Source of the DNA: Mycobacterium mantenii
Lineage (GTDB): Bacteria; Actinomycetota; Actinomycetes; Mycobacteriales; Mycobacteriaceae
Length of the DNA stretch: 64,000 nt
Assembly: GCF_010731775.1 (NCBI RefSeq)
Contig: NZ_AP022590.1
Span: 1,984,001-2,048,000 of the forward strand
Reading direction: 5' to 3'
Shown: positions 17,782 through 26,678 of the stretch, one piece after another
Layout: each line of letters begins with the position of its first letter
Numbering within the stretch: position 1 is the first letter of the stretch
The notes under the pieces: model-generated
What the model saw: the letters and a program-made list of their open reading frames with translations, nothing else
What the model was told of the DNA's origin: nothing
Databases searched by the model: none
Position numbers and translations under genes: made by a program

Positions 17782-20700
17782 CAGGTGCCCTCTCCGAACG
17801 GGTCGAATGGTTCTGGGTCAAATCGATAGGAGGGCTGCGTCGCCTCGGTCGGCGGGAGCCCGGGCGGCCCGCTTTCGTCGCGCTCATCGCCCTGTTGGCG
17901 CTCGCCGCGCTCCTCGCCGTACGGGTAGCCCGCCGCCATCGTGTCGTCTTGGCGGGGAATGGGTTCGGGGATCGGCCGTTCTTGCGTCTCCGCCTCATTG
18001 AAGCCCGGCGGCACCGGCCCGGTCGCGGGGGGCGGCGGCGCGAAGGGCGGCGGTGCAAAGGATTTCGGAGCCGGCGGCGCCGAAGGTGGCGCTGGGGCGG
18101 GCGCTCCCCCGAACGGCGAATCGCCGCCACCGAAGGGATCGTCTCCGACCGGTCCGGCCACGACGTCGGCGGGAGTGTCACCGAACGGTGAGGCCGTCTC
18201 GCCCGGCGCCGCGAACGGTGCCGTCATGCCGGCCTGCACGGCCCGCAGCCGCAACCCGGTGAGCAGGTCGGGCAGCCGTTGGGCGATGTCCTCGTAAATC
18301 CGCTCACGCGCGGTCGTGTCGGTGGTGCCGGCCACCAACAGCAGCACCTCGGCGGCGTTCTCGGGGCCGTACGGGTTGTGCAGCAGCACCCAGGTGTTGT
18401 GCACCGCCAGCGGCAGCACCCCGCGCAGGCCGGTCTTGTCCGATCCGGGCAGCTTCGACCCGGCGCTGACCAGGCCCTCGGCGTCGACGACGACATGGCC
18501 GGAACCGAATGGGCTGCGCCCCATCACAACCGAGAGAGTCACGCCGGTCACCGACAGTTGGCGGGTGCCGCCCGGCGGCAGCCCGGTCACCGGTTGCACC
18601 AGGTCGGTGTCGGCCATCGCGAACGGTTCTCCGCCGCGCAGCACCGCGTCGTGCTCGACCTGCACCGGGATGCGTTCGGCGAGCAGCGGATTGTCGGGGA
18701 TCTTGCTGACCCACCACTTGGACGCATACAGCAGCGCCAGCGGGATCCCGGGGCCCAGCAGCAGCGCGGCGATGAGCACCAGGACGAAGTTGATGGTGTT
18801 GAGCGGGTTGATCATCGACGCCGTGAAGGCCACCGGCACGGTCTGGGCGTCGTCGGGATTGTCGAGCGTCGAAACATGTACGGGCACAGTGCCGTTGAGG
18901 CCGCCATGGCCGTTGTGATCGGTGTGCAGGGTGACCGATAGCGGTGCGGTCTCCCCGGCCTGCACCTTCAGGCAGTGCTGGCCCGAATTCGTCGGTGACC
19001 CCAGGTGCGGCATGCCGATGCCGTCGGGTGCGCCCGAGACCGTCGCGGTGTCGGCGTCGCTGATCCAGGCGCAGCCCGGGCCAGTGATGTTCAAGCTCGC
19101 GGTCGCGCCCTTGGCTCCCTCCACGGTGCCGAAATCGATGCGCTCACCCGGGGTGGGCAGGCCGACCTTGGGCAGAATCTGCACCGGCACATCGACTTCC
19201 TGCGGTGACAACTGGGTGCCGGCGATGGGCCCGCCGTTCAAATCGGTGGTGGACGCGGTGGTGATCACCAACGACATCCGCAGCGTCGCGTGCCCGGGCG
19301 TGACTTTGGTCAGGTCGGCGTCGACGGGTTTGGCGATGTCATCCTTGCCCGCCGCCGTCAGCAGCGGAATCGGTGCGGCGCCGTCGGGACCCAAGGATGC
19401 TGACATGGTGGCCGAGCCGGCTAAGTCCGCCGGTGCTATCGGCTTGCCGTGGCCGTCAACCAGACCGAACACCAGGCCCTTGAGGGTCTGGCCGCTGTGC
19501 CAGGCGACTTTGTCGGCGCCCGTCAGGGCCGGGAAGATGTCGGTGGTGATGTGAATGCTGACCTTGGACACCGCGTCCGGGTGCTGGCCGGTGGTGTCGA
19601 CGTAGACGATCGCCCACTGCCCGCTCCAGTGCGGGGCGTTGCCGTTCTGCAGCGAGATCGTCTGCGCCGATTCGGATTGCCATTGATAGTTCACCGAGAC
19701 GCCGTCGACGTTGACGTTTTGGGCGCCGTCGTTCTTGGGCAGGGGCAGGGTCTGCCCGGTCGGGGAGACGAGGTAGGGCTCGACCCCGGGCACGCCGCCG
19801 GAGCCCAGGATGTTGACCTCTTTGATGGACCGGTCCAGCACGAAGTTGTGCCGCGCCTCGGGGCACACCTTGATCTGGCACACCCCGCCCTGGTCGGTCA
19901 CGCCGGGATCGGGGTTGAGGGCGTCGAACGCGAACAGCATGTCGTCGATATTGGCGACGGGAAAGAAATCACCGGGCACTGGATCGGTGATGGCGCCGCA
20001 CGCCATGCCCTGCAGCCCCTTGCCGGTGCTGATCGCCGACATCACGTTGAAGTCACCTGGAGTCTGCTTGGCGCCCAGCCCGATTCCCAGCATGATGATG
20101 TTGCTCGACCGCAGCTGGTCGGCCAGACCGCTGGGTCGGCAGATGGATTGCACGGCCTTCTGGGTGGTGTCGGGGATGCCGTTGGGTGAGTCCAGCTTGA
20201 CCCCGTCGGCGTAGGGTTTGGCGACCGGGCGGGCGGTGAAATCGATCATCCCGTCGGAGAACCAGGCAATGGCCTGGCAGCGCTGACCTTTGTCGGCCGT
20301 GCCGCCGTGCGCGGTCAACGCCTGCCGGGCACCGTCGAGGGCCAGCCAGTAGTCGGTGTCGATGCCGGTGTTCTTCTTGGCGATGGGATCCAGCGACGCG
20401 CCAACGCTGTCGGCGGTCGAGCCGGTGAGCTGGGTCCAATCATGTTCGGGGACATATGTGTCGGAGAACCCGGCAACCGCGACGTCGAGCTTGGCGCTCA
20501 CCCGGTCGGCGTACTTGCCCAGCGTCTGCACCAGGTAGCGGGCGGCTTGCACGCGCGCGGCCTGCGGGTCGGTCTGTTGCAGGCTGCTCGACTCGTCGAA
20601 CAACAGCAGCAGATCGCCGGCCTTCTGCGAGGCCAGGCACGCCCCGAATCGGCTCGCCCCGGGCGAGCCGGTCGCCGACGCCACCGGCGCCCAGCCGACC

Positions 20701-20795
20701 AGGTTCAGCACCACGACTAAGGAAGCGGCCGCGAGCACGCGCGCCAGCATCGCAATGCCGTTGCGGCCGCGTGGTATTCGGGACGAGTGGGCCAC
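17781..20795 (-). CDS. Membrane-anchored VWA-domain protein with external beta domains and NPF-like tail
   Basis: 1004-aa type I membrane protein. A GTG start at 20795 (TAGTG overlap with the upstream stop) is chosen; ATG at 20750 is the alternative. A signal peptide ends near ASATG. An external VWA domain has an intact MIDAS (D67-E-S69-S-S71) and a later FSDG. Several Ig-like beta regions follow, then one transmembrane helix at about 668-690 (INFVLVLIAALLLGPGIPL). The C-terminal cytoplasmic region of about 310 aa is proline-rich and carries ASPFGD, DDPFGG, DSPFGG and DPFGEG. The layout suggests an external ligand or matrix receptor linked to the cytoplasmic GTPase/tubulin machinery. Confidence 0.8.
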   Translation of the reverse strand: MAHSSRIPRGRNGIAMLARVLAAASLVVVLNLVGWAPVASATGSPGASRFGACLASQKAGDLLLLFDESSSLQQTDPQAARVQAARYLVQTLGKYADRVSAKLDVAVAGFSDTYVPEHDWTQLTGSTADSVGASLDPIAKKNTGIDTDYWLALDGARQALTAHGGTADKGQRCQAIAWFSDGMIDFTARPVAKPYADGVKLDSPNGIPDTTQKAVQSICRPSGLADQLRSSNIIMLGIGLGAKQTPGDFNVMSAISTGKGLQGMACGAITDPVPGDFFPVANIDDMLFAFDALNPDPGVTDQGGVCQIKVCPEARHNFVLDRSIKEVNILGSGGVPGVEPYLVSPTGQTLPLPKNDGAQNVNVDGVSVNYQWQSESAQTISLQNGNAPHWSGQWAIVYVDTTGQHPDAVSKVSIHITTDIFPALTGADKVAWHSGQTLKGLVFGLVDGHGKPIAPADLAGSATMSASLGPDGAAPIPLLTAAGKDDIAKPVDADLTKVTPGHATLRMSLVITTASTTDLNGGPIAGTQLSPQEVDVPVQILPKVGLPTPGERIDFGTVEGAKGATASLNITGPGCAWISDADTATVSGAPDGIGMPHLGSPTNSGQHCLKVQAGETAPLSVTLHTDHNGHGGLNGTVPVHVSTLDNPDDAQTVPVAFTASMINPLNTINFVLVLIAALLLGPGIPLALLYASKWWVSKIPDNPLLAERIPVQVEHDAVLRGGEPFAMADTDLVQPVTGLPPGGTRQLSVTGVTLSVVMGRSPFGSGHVVVDAEGLVSAGSKLPGSDKTGLRGVLPLAVHNTWVLLHNPYGPENAAEVLLLVAGTTDTTARERIYEDIAQRLPDLLTGLRLRAVQAGMTAPFAAPGETASPFGDTPADVVAGPVGDDPFGGGDSPFGGAPAPAPPSAPPAPKSFAPPPFAPPPPATGPVPPGFNEAETQERPIPEPIPRQDDTMAAGYPYGEERGERQQGDERDESGPPGLPPTEATQPSYRFDPEPFDPFGEGT

Positions 20796-21358
20796 TACAG
20801 CGTCCCCGCCCACAGCGCGATCTGCCAGGCCCCCACTGCGATCCCGACCAGGCAGACGACCAGCACTACCCAGTACAGCGTGGACGTCCAGGTGGGCGCC
20901 GAATAGATGGCCTCGGTGCGGCGCCTGGTGTCGACCCGGCTGAACACCGCCAGCGCACCGATGGCCAGCGGCCCGGCCAACAGCCATCCCGAGACCGCGG
21001 CCGCAATCATCGGGCCGCCCAACGCGCTCGCGGCGGCCAGGGCCACACCGACGAGCGCCAGCGCCAGGGCCACCGCGAACCACACCAGCGGCGGGCCCGC
21101 CGTCGTCAGCGTGCCGGCGCCCGCCGGGCTCGCGGTGAGTTGCCCGAACGCGTCACGCCCACCCGTCGGGTCGAACGCCGGTGCACCGGCCGGACCGCCA
21201 AACGCGTCGGGCCGCGCCGGCCCCTGGTTGGCCCACGGATCGAATCCCCCCGAATGACCCCCACCCGGCTGCCCCTGCACCGGCGGCTGAGCGCCACCCG
21301 CCGGGGCCTGCCTGCCGGGGCCGAAGTCGCTGAAGTCAAAGGGGTTGGGTGCGTTCAT
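20795..21358 (-). CDS. Proline-rich three-pass membrane protein of the GTPase operon
   Basis: 187-aa protein. The cytoplasmic N-terminal 85 residues are Pro/Gly-rich with NPFDFSDFG, FDPW and DAFGG, the same aromatic-glycine style as the other membrane proteins here. Three hydrophobic segments follow (VWFAVALALALVGVALA; AAAVSGWLLAGPLAIGALAVF; LYWVVLVVCLVGIAVGAW). No external domain, so it may act as a membrane platform. It lies 10 nt after the preceding gene and overlaps the VWA start. No recognised family. Confidence 0.7.
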   Translation of the reverse strand: MNAPNPFDFSDFGPGRQAPAGGAQPPVQGQPGGGHSGGFDPWANQGPARPDAFGGPAGAPAFDPTGGRDAFGQLTASPAGAGTLTTAGPPLVWFAVALALALVGVALAAASALGGPMIAAAVSGWLLAGPLAIGALAVFSRVDTRRRTEAIYSAPTWTSTLYWVVLVVCLVGIAVGAWQIALWAGTL

Positions 21359-21368
21359 TTTTCGTATC

Positions 21369-22055
21369 TCAATACGGATTCAGGCATAGGGCAAAGGAAC
21401 GGTCGGGGGGCGCGGCCACGTACACCGAATTGCATTGGTTGCTCGAGCCCACCCGGGCGGCAACCGTGTACACCCCGTCGCGGTGTTCGCAGTCGACGCC
21501 GAACAGGTCCAGCGCGTCATTGCCCGTGCTGTTGCGCAGCTGAAGCTCCACGCAGGTGCCGATCGGCACGGTCGCGAGGTCGAGCTTGGGGCCGCGCGGC
21601 ACCGTGGTCGGGGGCGCGACCGACGTGATGGTTCGGGGCGGCATTGGCGGGGGCAGAGCGGAACTGGACGCGGTCGCCGGCGTCGAAGTGCTCGGGCGGG
21701 TTCCCCAATAGACGCCGCCGAGGATCAGCAGCACACACATCAGGTAGCCGATCACCAGGCCGGCGATCGCGGCCGGGCGTCCTCTCTCGCCGCTGCGATT
21801 GATCTGCGGCAATGCGAGATGGCCCATCACGATGCCAGCGGGCGGAACGATCACCCCGAAGATGGGCGAGAGCACCGCGAGCGTGTTGTAGTCCGCGCGC
21901 GGCGGCTGCCCACCGAAAGGCGGCCGCCCGCCGAACGGTGCGCCCGGGTATCCGACCGGGGTCGTCGGCGCACCGCCGTACGACACGGTGGGCGGCGGTC
22001 CGCCGAACGGGTCGCCGGACTGCGGCGCAAACGGATCTTCGTTGGGATACATCAA
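21369..22055 (-). CDS. DUF4190-like membrane protein with septum-formation-like external domain (copy 2)
   Basis: 228-aa protein: cytoplasmic Pro-rich tail with EDPFAP and GDPFGG, a two-helix DUF4190-like anchor (NTLAVLSPIFGV, QINRSGERGRPAA), a Pro/Thr linker, and a small external domain of about 75 aa with four Cys (GTCVELQ, VDCEHRDG, NQCNSVY, FALCLN). This Cys spacing resembles the mycobacterial 'septum formation' domain found in lipoproteins and kinases. Ligand unknown. Start ATG at 22055 (a second ATG follows directly). Confidence 0.75.
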   Translation of the reverse strand: MMYPNEDPFAPQSGDPFGGPPPTVSYGGAPTTPVGYPGAPFGGRPPFGGQPPRADYNTLAVLSPIFGVIVPPAGIVMGHLALPQINRSGERGRPAAIAGLVIGYLMCVLLILGGVYWGTRPSTSTPATASSSALPPPMPPRTITSVAPPTTVPRGPKLDLATVPIGTCVELQLRNSTGNDALDLFGVDCEHRDGVYTVAARVGSSNQCNSVYVAAPPDRSFALCLNPY

Positions 22056-22124
22056 TTCGCCCCACCGGCCATAGCGGCGAACCGCTGTGTTGTGCGACGA
22101 GAGACGTTTCGGTGCGGCCCCATC

Positions 22125-22805
22125 TCAACCCTTGAAGTCGACGATGCAGGCGTACACGGTCTTGGTGTGGTTCCACAGTGTCGTGGGGGTCTTGCAGGAG
22201 TCGTTCGACAGCAGCTGGGTCACTTGCAGAACGCCTTCGCGCACCTCGCACCTGACCGGATAGATGGTGATGAAATCCGCCTTCTCCGACGGGTCCGGCT
22301 TGTTCTGCTGGACCTCGATGCAGTCACCCACCCGAAGGTCGCTGACGGAGACGCTAGGGCGCTGCGCGGGCGGGGGCGTGATCACCGTCGTGCGCGGCGG
22401 CGTCGGCGGCACGTACGGGCTGGGGGCCGCCGTCTTCACCGTGTTCGAACCGGATCCGCCGCTGGTCGCCAACCAGACCGCGAGCGCGCCGACGGCCAGC
22501 ACGATGATCAGGTACGAGGCCGTCAGCCCGAAGATGGCGCGGTCGCGACCGCGCTGGTGGCGCTGGCGTATCTGGGACAGCGCCACGTGGCCCAGCGCCG
22601 CGCCGGCCGGCGCGAAGACGAACGCGAAGATGGCCGACAGCGTGGCCAACGTGTTGACCTCGGGTTTCGGCCCCGACGGAAAGCCCCCGGGGCCCGCGGG
22701 CGAATGCCCGGGCTGGCTCGGACCGAATGCCGGCCCCTGGCCACCGGGCTGCCCCCCGAAAGGGTCGGCGCCGAACGGATCTTGATAACCACCGCTATAT
22801 GTCAT
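22125..22805 (-). CDS. DUF4190-like membrane protein with septum-formation-like external domain (copy 1, first gene of operon)
   Basis: 226-aa protein and the promoter-proximal gene of the operon. The tail carries QDPFGADPFGG; the anchor is NTLATLSAIFAF with QIRQRHQRGRDRA; the external domain has four Cys (GDCIEVQ, VRCEVREG, DSCKTP, YACIVD), parallel to the following gene. GAGGGG lies 5 nt before the ATG at 22805. A gap of 69 nt to the next gene is the largest within the operon's upstream half. Confidence 0.78.
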   Translation of the reverse strand: MTYSGGYQDPFGADPFGGQPGGQGPAFGPSQPGHSPAGPGGFPSGPKPEVNTLATLSAIFAFVFAPAGAALGHVALSQIRQRHQRGRDRAIFGLTASYLIIVLAVGALAVWLATSGGSGSNTVKTAAPSPYVPPTPPRTTVITPPPAQRPSVSVSDLRVGDCIEVQQNKPDPSEKADFITIYPVRCEVREGVLQVTQLLSNDSCKTPTTLWNHTKTVYACIVDFKG

Positions 22806-23172
22806 CGGTGCCCCTCGATGCAGGGCCGGAGCTGGTCACCCATCCCCCTCATCAACCGCCATCCCATTCCCCGTCAACGCCAGTCGGCGGCGTGCACCAT
22901 CACCACCTGCCCAGAAACTTGTGACGTCCAACCGCAACAAATCAAGATAGTCGGTGCAGCCACGACGCACTCTTTTTCCACCAGAAGCACCTCTCGGTAC
23001 TGCTACATATAGTGCTGCGCCGCGCACGCGCGCAATTTAGGTCGCGGCCCAGCATTCGCCATCCGGTCTGCTCCGACGTTAACTGCAGTGTCGGATAGCC
23101 GAGTTGAACCGAATGCAAACGTTAGCTAACCAGCACCCGAGGCGGCCCGGGCAATTAGCTCATCCGCGCACG
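22806..23172. other. 367-nt gene-free region upstream of the GTPase operon
   Basis: No convincing ORF on either strand. It must carry the promoter of the 14-gene operon transcribed leftward. Towards the operon it holds an A/T-richer stretch (22940-23015) with minus-strand TATATG and TATCTTGAT elements that could be -10 boxes, but no clear -35 partner. The right half follows the stop of the amidase gene, also leftward. A separate promoter is likely given the distance, yet read-through cannot be excluded. Confidence 0.4.
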
Positions 23173-23952
23173 TCAGCCGGTCGCGGCTTTGGCGTTCAGA
23201 AAGGCGACTATCCCCTGGGTGACCGCGGCGGCGTATTTCGCCCGGCCGTCCGGACTTTCCATTCGCGCGAAGTCACCGGCGTTTTTCATGTTGCCCAGTT
23301 CGACCAGGACCGCGGGGTACTGGGCCAGGTTCAGCCCGGCGAGGTCGTCGCGACCGTACAGGCCGTCCGAGCCGATGTAGTTGGCCGGCTGTAAACCGGA
23401 CTGGACCAAGGCATCCCGCATCGCGTGCGCCAGCTGCACGGCGAGCCCGGCTTGGACGTCGTTCAGCGGCGGGCTGGAGTAGTTGACGTGGAATCCGCTG
23501 CCGGAGGGGGGCCCGCCGTCGGCGTGGATGCTCACGATCGCGTCCGGGTGCATGGCGTTGGCCGCCGCGGCGCGTTGGTCGATGCACGGGCCGACGCCGC
23601 CGTCGCTGTCGCGCGACAGCTGGGTGCGAACGCCCAGCTGGCTCAGTGAATCGTTGATCAATCCGACCACCGCCCAGGTAAACGCGTGCTCCGGATAGCC
23701 GTCGTCGGCGGCGGCGCCCGAGGTCTGGCACGGCTTGGTGCCGCCGCGGCCGTTGGGGACCTGCTGGTTGATCGACGCGTCGTTCACGGCGTTGTGGCCC
23801 GGGTCGAGGAAGACCGACATCCCGGCCACTCCCGCCGTCGCGCGCGGGGCGGGCAGCAACGCGCCGGCGGTGAAGATCGCCGGCATGACACCGGCGATCT
23901 TCAGGACGTCGCGGCGTGCAATGGATCGCAGCCCACCGGGGCGAGCACTCAC
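23173..23952 (-). CDS. ami1: Zn-dependent N-acetylmuramoyl-L-alanine amidase (Rv3717/Ami1 type)
   Basis: 259-aa peptidoglycan amidase (Amidase_3 fold) cleaving the bond between MurNAc and L-Ala of the stem peptide outside the membrane. The N-terminus has RRDVLKIAG followed by a hydrophobic stretch and APRATA, a signal of Tat-like appearance. Zn ligands are visible as DPGHN, the Glu of YPEH and VSIHADG; catalytic Glu in VELGNMKN. Cysteines at PCQT and PCID match the disulfide known in Rv3717. The start is GTG at 23952, with a poor ribosome site. It lies 16 nt downstream of the acyltransferase gene and is probably co-transcribed. Confidence 0.88.
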   Translation of the reverse strand: MSARPGGLRSIARRDVLKIAGVMPAIFTAGALLPAPRATAGVAGMSVFLDPGHNAVNDASINQQVPNGRGGTKPCQTSGAAADDGYPEHAFTWAVVGLINDSLSQLGVRTQLSRDSDGGVGPCIDQRAAAANAMHPDAIVSIHADGGPPSGSGFHVNYSSPPLNDVQAGLAVQLAHAMRDALVQSGLQPANYIGSDGLYGRDDLAGLNLAQYPAVLVELGNMKNAGDFARMESPDGRAKYAAAVTQGIVAFLNAKAATG

Positions 23953-23968
23953 CGCGCGATGGTAGCAA

Positions 23969-25225
23969 TCAGGATTCGTCGAGGGCGGCCAGCACGGCTT
24001 CGCCCACGCTCTTCAAGAAGGTGGCCGGCACGCTGTAGCCACACGTCACCATCCTCAGCCCGCCTTCGTAGGTGGTGATCCCGGTGACGTGCTCGCCCTC
24101 GGTCTGGCTTTGCACCACCGGCCCCCATACTGCCGTGGGCCGCAGCGACCCGGCGCCCTCGAGGTTCTGCACACCGAGGTTTGTCGCGAGCATGTCGAAC
24201 GGGCACACCCGGCTGAAAAGTTCTTCGGCGTGGCCGACTTCCGCGTCGATGGTGATTGCTTGCTCGACGGCCAGCGACGCGGTGCGAATCCCGCGCGCCG
24301 ATCTGGCGATGTCGAGGTGTGCGGTCGTCGCGCGGGCCTGCTCCCAGAATCGCGCACCGTCCCACGGTGACAACCCCGTCCAGGTCGACTGGATGTAGAG
24401 CCCGCAGTCGCCGCCCACTCCGACCAGCGCCCGAAAGTTGATCGGGTTCAGCACGCGCACAAAGTCGTCGCCTCGTTCCGTGGCGCGCACCCGGCACATC
24501 GCAACCACCATCGCCGCGTGCACGGTGGTGCGTTCGGCGCGGCATCGCTGCGCCAACCTCGCGGTGTCCGCTTCGGACATCACCAGGGTGTGCACATTCG
24601 TCAAAGCGCCGTCGAAGGGCCGGATGTCGCTTGGCGTAAGCATTCTCGGGTCGTCGGGCAGCTCTGCGGGATTCAACGGTTCGATTGCCTCGAGCGCGCC
24701 GGCGATCAGGTCCTCCTGTGCTTGTGGCACAGGCAAATTCGATAAGGTCTCGCCGTTGAGCGCGGCGATCACGTCGTTGAGTACGACGACCGAGCTGATT
24801 CCGTCGGCGATGGTGTGGTCGAAGGTGAGCAACAGCGCGCTGTGTGCGGGGCCCTGCAGCAACGTCGCGCGCATCAGCGGGGCACGCGAACGGTCGAACG
24901 GCCGGCTGAGCTCCTCGGCCGCGGCGGCGGGCCAAGCCACCTCCGGATCGCGGCGCACGGTCAGCTCGATGGGCGGCACGGTCGACGCGCGATAAAAGCC
25001 GAGGCGGGTTGCGGCGTGGTCCTCGACGTACACCGACAGCAAGGGATGACGCCGCTGGGCGGCGGCTAACGCGGTCCGCAACTTGTCGGCGGCCAGCACT
25101 TCGCCGAACTCCGCCACGATCGAGAAATGAGCCGGGTTGCGCTCGCTGTAGCGGTAGAAGAGCCGCTCCATGGCGCCGAGGGCACGGACGAACGTTGTGG
25201 GTTGGTCGTGGTTGTTGACGATCAC
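23969..25225 (-). CDS. Condensation-domain / PapA-like acyltransferase
   Basis: 418-aa protein of the condensation/CoA-dependent acyltransferase superfamily. The active-site motif appears as FDHTIADG (HxxxD), and the two-lobe layout resembles phthiocerol-mycocerosyl transferase PapA5 and wax-ester/polyketide acyl transferases. Substrate cannot be told. The start is GTG at 25225: GGAGG lies 6 nt before it, whereas an in-frame ATG at 25261 has no ribosome site. Divergent from the flavoprotein gene at 25509, with a 283-nt shared control region in which I see no gene. Confidence 0.75.
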   Translation of the reverse strand: MIVNNHDQPTTFVRALGAMERLFYRYSERNPAHFSIVAEFGEVLAADKLRTALAAAQRRHPLLSVYVEDHAATRLGFYRASTVPPIELTVRRDPEVAWPAAAAEELSRPFDRSRAPLMRATLLQGPAHSALLLTFDHTIADGISSVVVLNDVIAALNGETLSNLPVPQAQEDLIAGALEAIEPLNPAELPDDPRMLTPSDIRPFDGALTNVHTLVMSEADTARLAQRCRAERTTVHAAMVVAMCRVRATERGDDFVRVLNPINFRALVGVGGDCGLYIQSTWTGLSPWDGARFWEQARATTAHLDIARSARGIRTASLAVEQAITIDAEVGHAEELFSRVCPFDMLATNLGVQNLEGAGSLRPTAVWGPVVQSQTEGEHVTGITTYEGGLRMVTCGYSVPATFLKSVGEAVLAALDES

Positions 25226-25508
25226 CGAACCTCCAGAAGCCGGTAGAGCACTGCGACACAAGGCATATGGGCCTCGGGGCGATGTGGTTCATGCGAACGA
25301 GACGAATTCATCTGACGTTCGGCCAATCCGACGCTCGATGCCCATGCGATCAGTTTGCTGCGGCCCCGGTTGCGCCGGCTCCCGACGTTGAGTCACGTTT
25401 CCCACAGATTGCGACATGCCATGCGAAATGTCTCCGTGCGCAACGGGTCTTATGCAACCCGGGCGACCGACTATCGCACCATACTAAAAGGTCTGTTACG
25501 GTCGGGGC

Positions 25509-26678
25509 ATGTCCGTGGTCGAAAGCCGCCCGCTGCACGGCGTCACCGACGAATTCGTTGCGCGGCTGGCCGATCGCGCCGAGGAAGCCGAACGGCTGCG
25601 ACGGTTACCCGCGGCGACGATCAGCGATTTCAGGCAGACCGACCTGTTTCGGTTGCTGCTGCCGGCCCGGTTCGGCGGCATTCAAGCGTCGTTTCCCGAA
25701 CTGCTGCAACCGATTCGACGGATGGCGCACGGCTGCGCATCGAGCGCCTGGACGCTGGGTTTCTACGCGCTGCACAACTGGATGCTGTCGCTGTTCGATC
25801 CGCGCGTTCAGGACGAGGTCTTCGCGTCGGGCCCTGTGCTGGCGCCGGCTCCCCTGGCCCCCACCGGCCGCGGTGTGCCGGCCGACGGCGGGGTGCGCCT
25901 GACCGGCCGGTGGGCGTGGGCGACGGGTGCGATGGATGCCGACTGGGTGATGCTCGGCGCGCTCATCGAACGTCAGGACCGGATCGATCCCGCGCTGGCC
26001 GTGCTGCCCGCCGAGCAGGTCGTGGTCGTCGACACCTGGCACACGGCCGGCATGCGCGCCACCGGTTCGCACGATCTCGTCGTCACCGACGTTTTCGTCC
26101 CGGACCATCGATTGGTTGCCGTGGCCGACATCTACGGCGGGACGGCACCGGGCGCGCGGGAGCACGGGGTTGCGACCTACCGGTGGCCGATGGTTCCGGC
26201 GCTGGCACTGACGGCGTCGATGCCCGTGCTCGGGACAGCGGAACGAGTGACCGAACTCTTCGCCGAACGGCTCGGCGGGCGCGTGCTGGCGTACAGCGGG
26301 GTGGCGCAAAAAGATCAGCCCGCCGCGCAGATCAGGCTGGGCGACGCCCGGGTGCGGCTGAGTTCACTGCGGGCGTTGGTCGATAAGACCGCCGACGACA
26401 TCGAGGCGATCGTGGTAAGCGGCGAGCGGGTGAGCCGATCGGTGCGGGCCGACGCGCGACTGGCGGCCGCGCGCGTCGTGCACGAAAGCCGGTCGATCAT
26501 CGCCGATCTGATGGAGGCGTCCGGCGCCAGCGCCCACTTCTTGTCCAGCCCCATGCAGCGCGCCAAGCGCGATGTGGACATCGCCGCGGGGCATGTCGTG
26601 TTCGATTACGACACGAGCCGAGAGTTAGCCGGGGCGTTGGCGATTGGCGCGAAGATCTCACCCATCGCCATGGTCTGA
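25509..26678 (+). CDS. Acyl-CoA dehydrogenase-fold flavin monooxygenase (HsaA/HpaB-like)
   Basis: 389-aa protein with the acyl-CoA dehydrogenase fold. SSAWTLGFYALHNW near residue 80, GRWAWATGAMDADW (central beta domain) and the C-terminal four-helix bundle (ARLAAARVVHESRSIIADLMEASGA region) fit the group D two-component flavin monooxygenases more than a true dehydrogenase, because the catalytic Glu and CoA-binding motifs are not evident. It would need a separate flavin reductase, which is not nearby. Its last 21 nt overlap tail-to-tail with the TetR gene, suggesting regulation by that protein. Confidence 0.72.
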   Translation: MSVVESRPLHGVTDEFVARLADRAEEAERLRRLPAATISDFRQTDLFRLLLPARFGGIQASFPELLQPIRRMAHGCASSAWTLGFYALHNWMLSLFDPRVQDEVFASGPVLAPAPLAPTGRGVPADGGVRLTGRWAWATGAMDADWVMLGALIERQDRIDPALAVLPAEQVVVVDTWHTAGMRATGSHDLVVTDVFVPDHRLVAVADIYGGTAPGAREHGVATYRWPMVPALALTASMPVLGTAERVTELFAERLGGRVLAYSGVAQKDQPAAQIRLGDARVRLSSLRALVDKTADDIEAIVVSGERVSRSVRADARLAAARVVHESRSIIADLMEASGASAHFLSSPMQRAKRDVDIAAGHVVFDYDTSRELAGALAIGAKISPIAMV

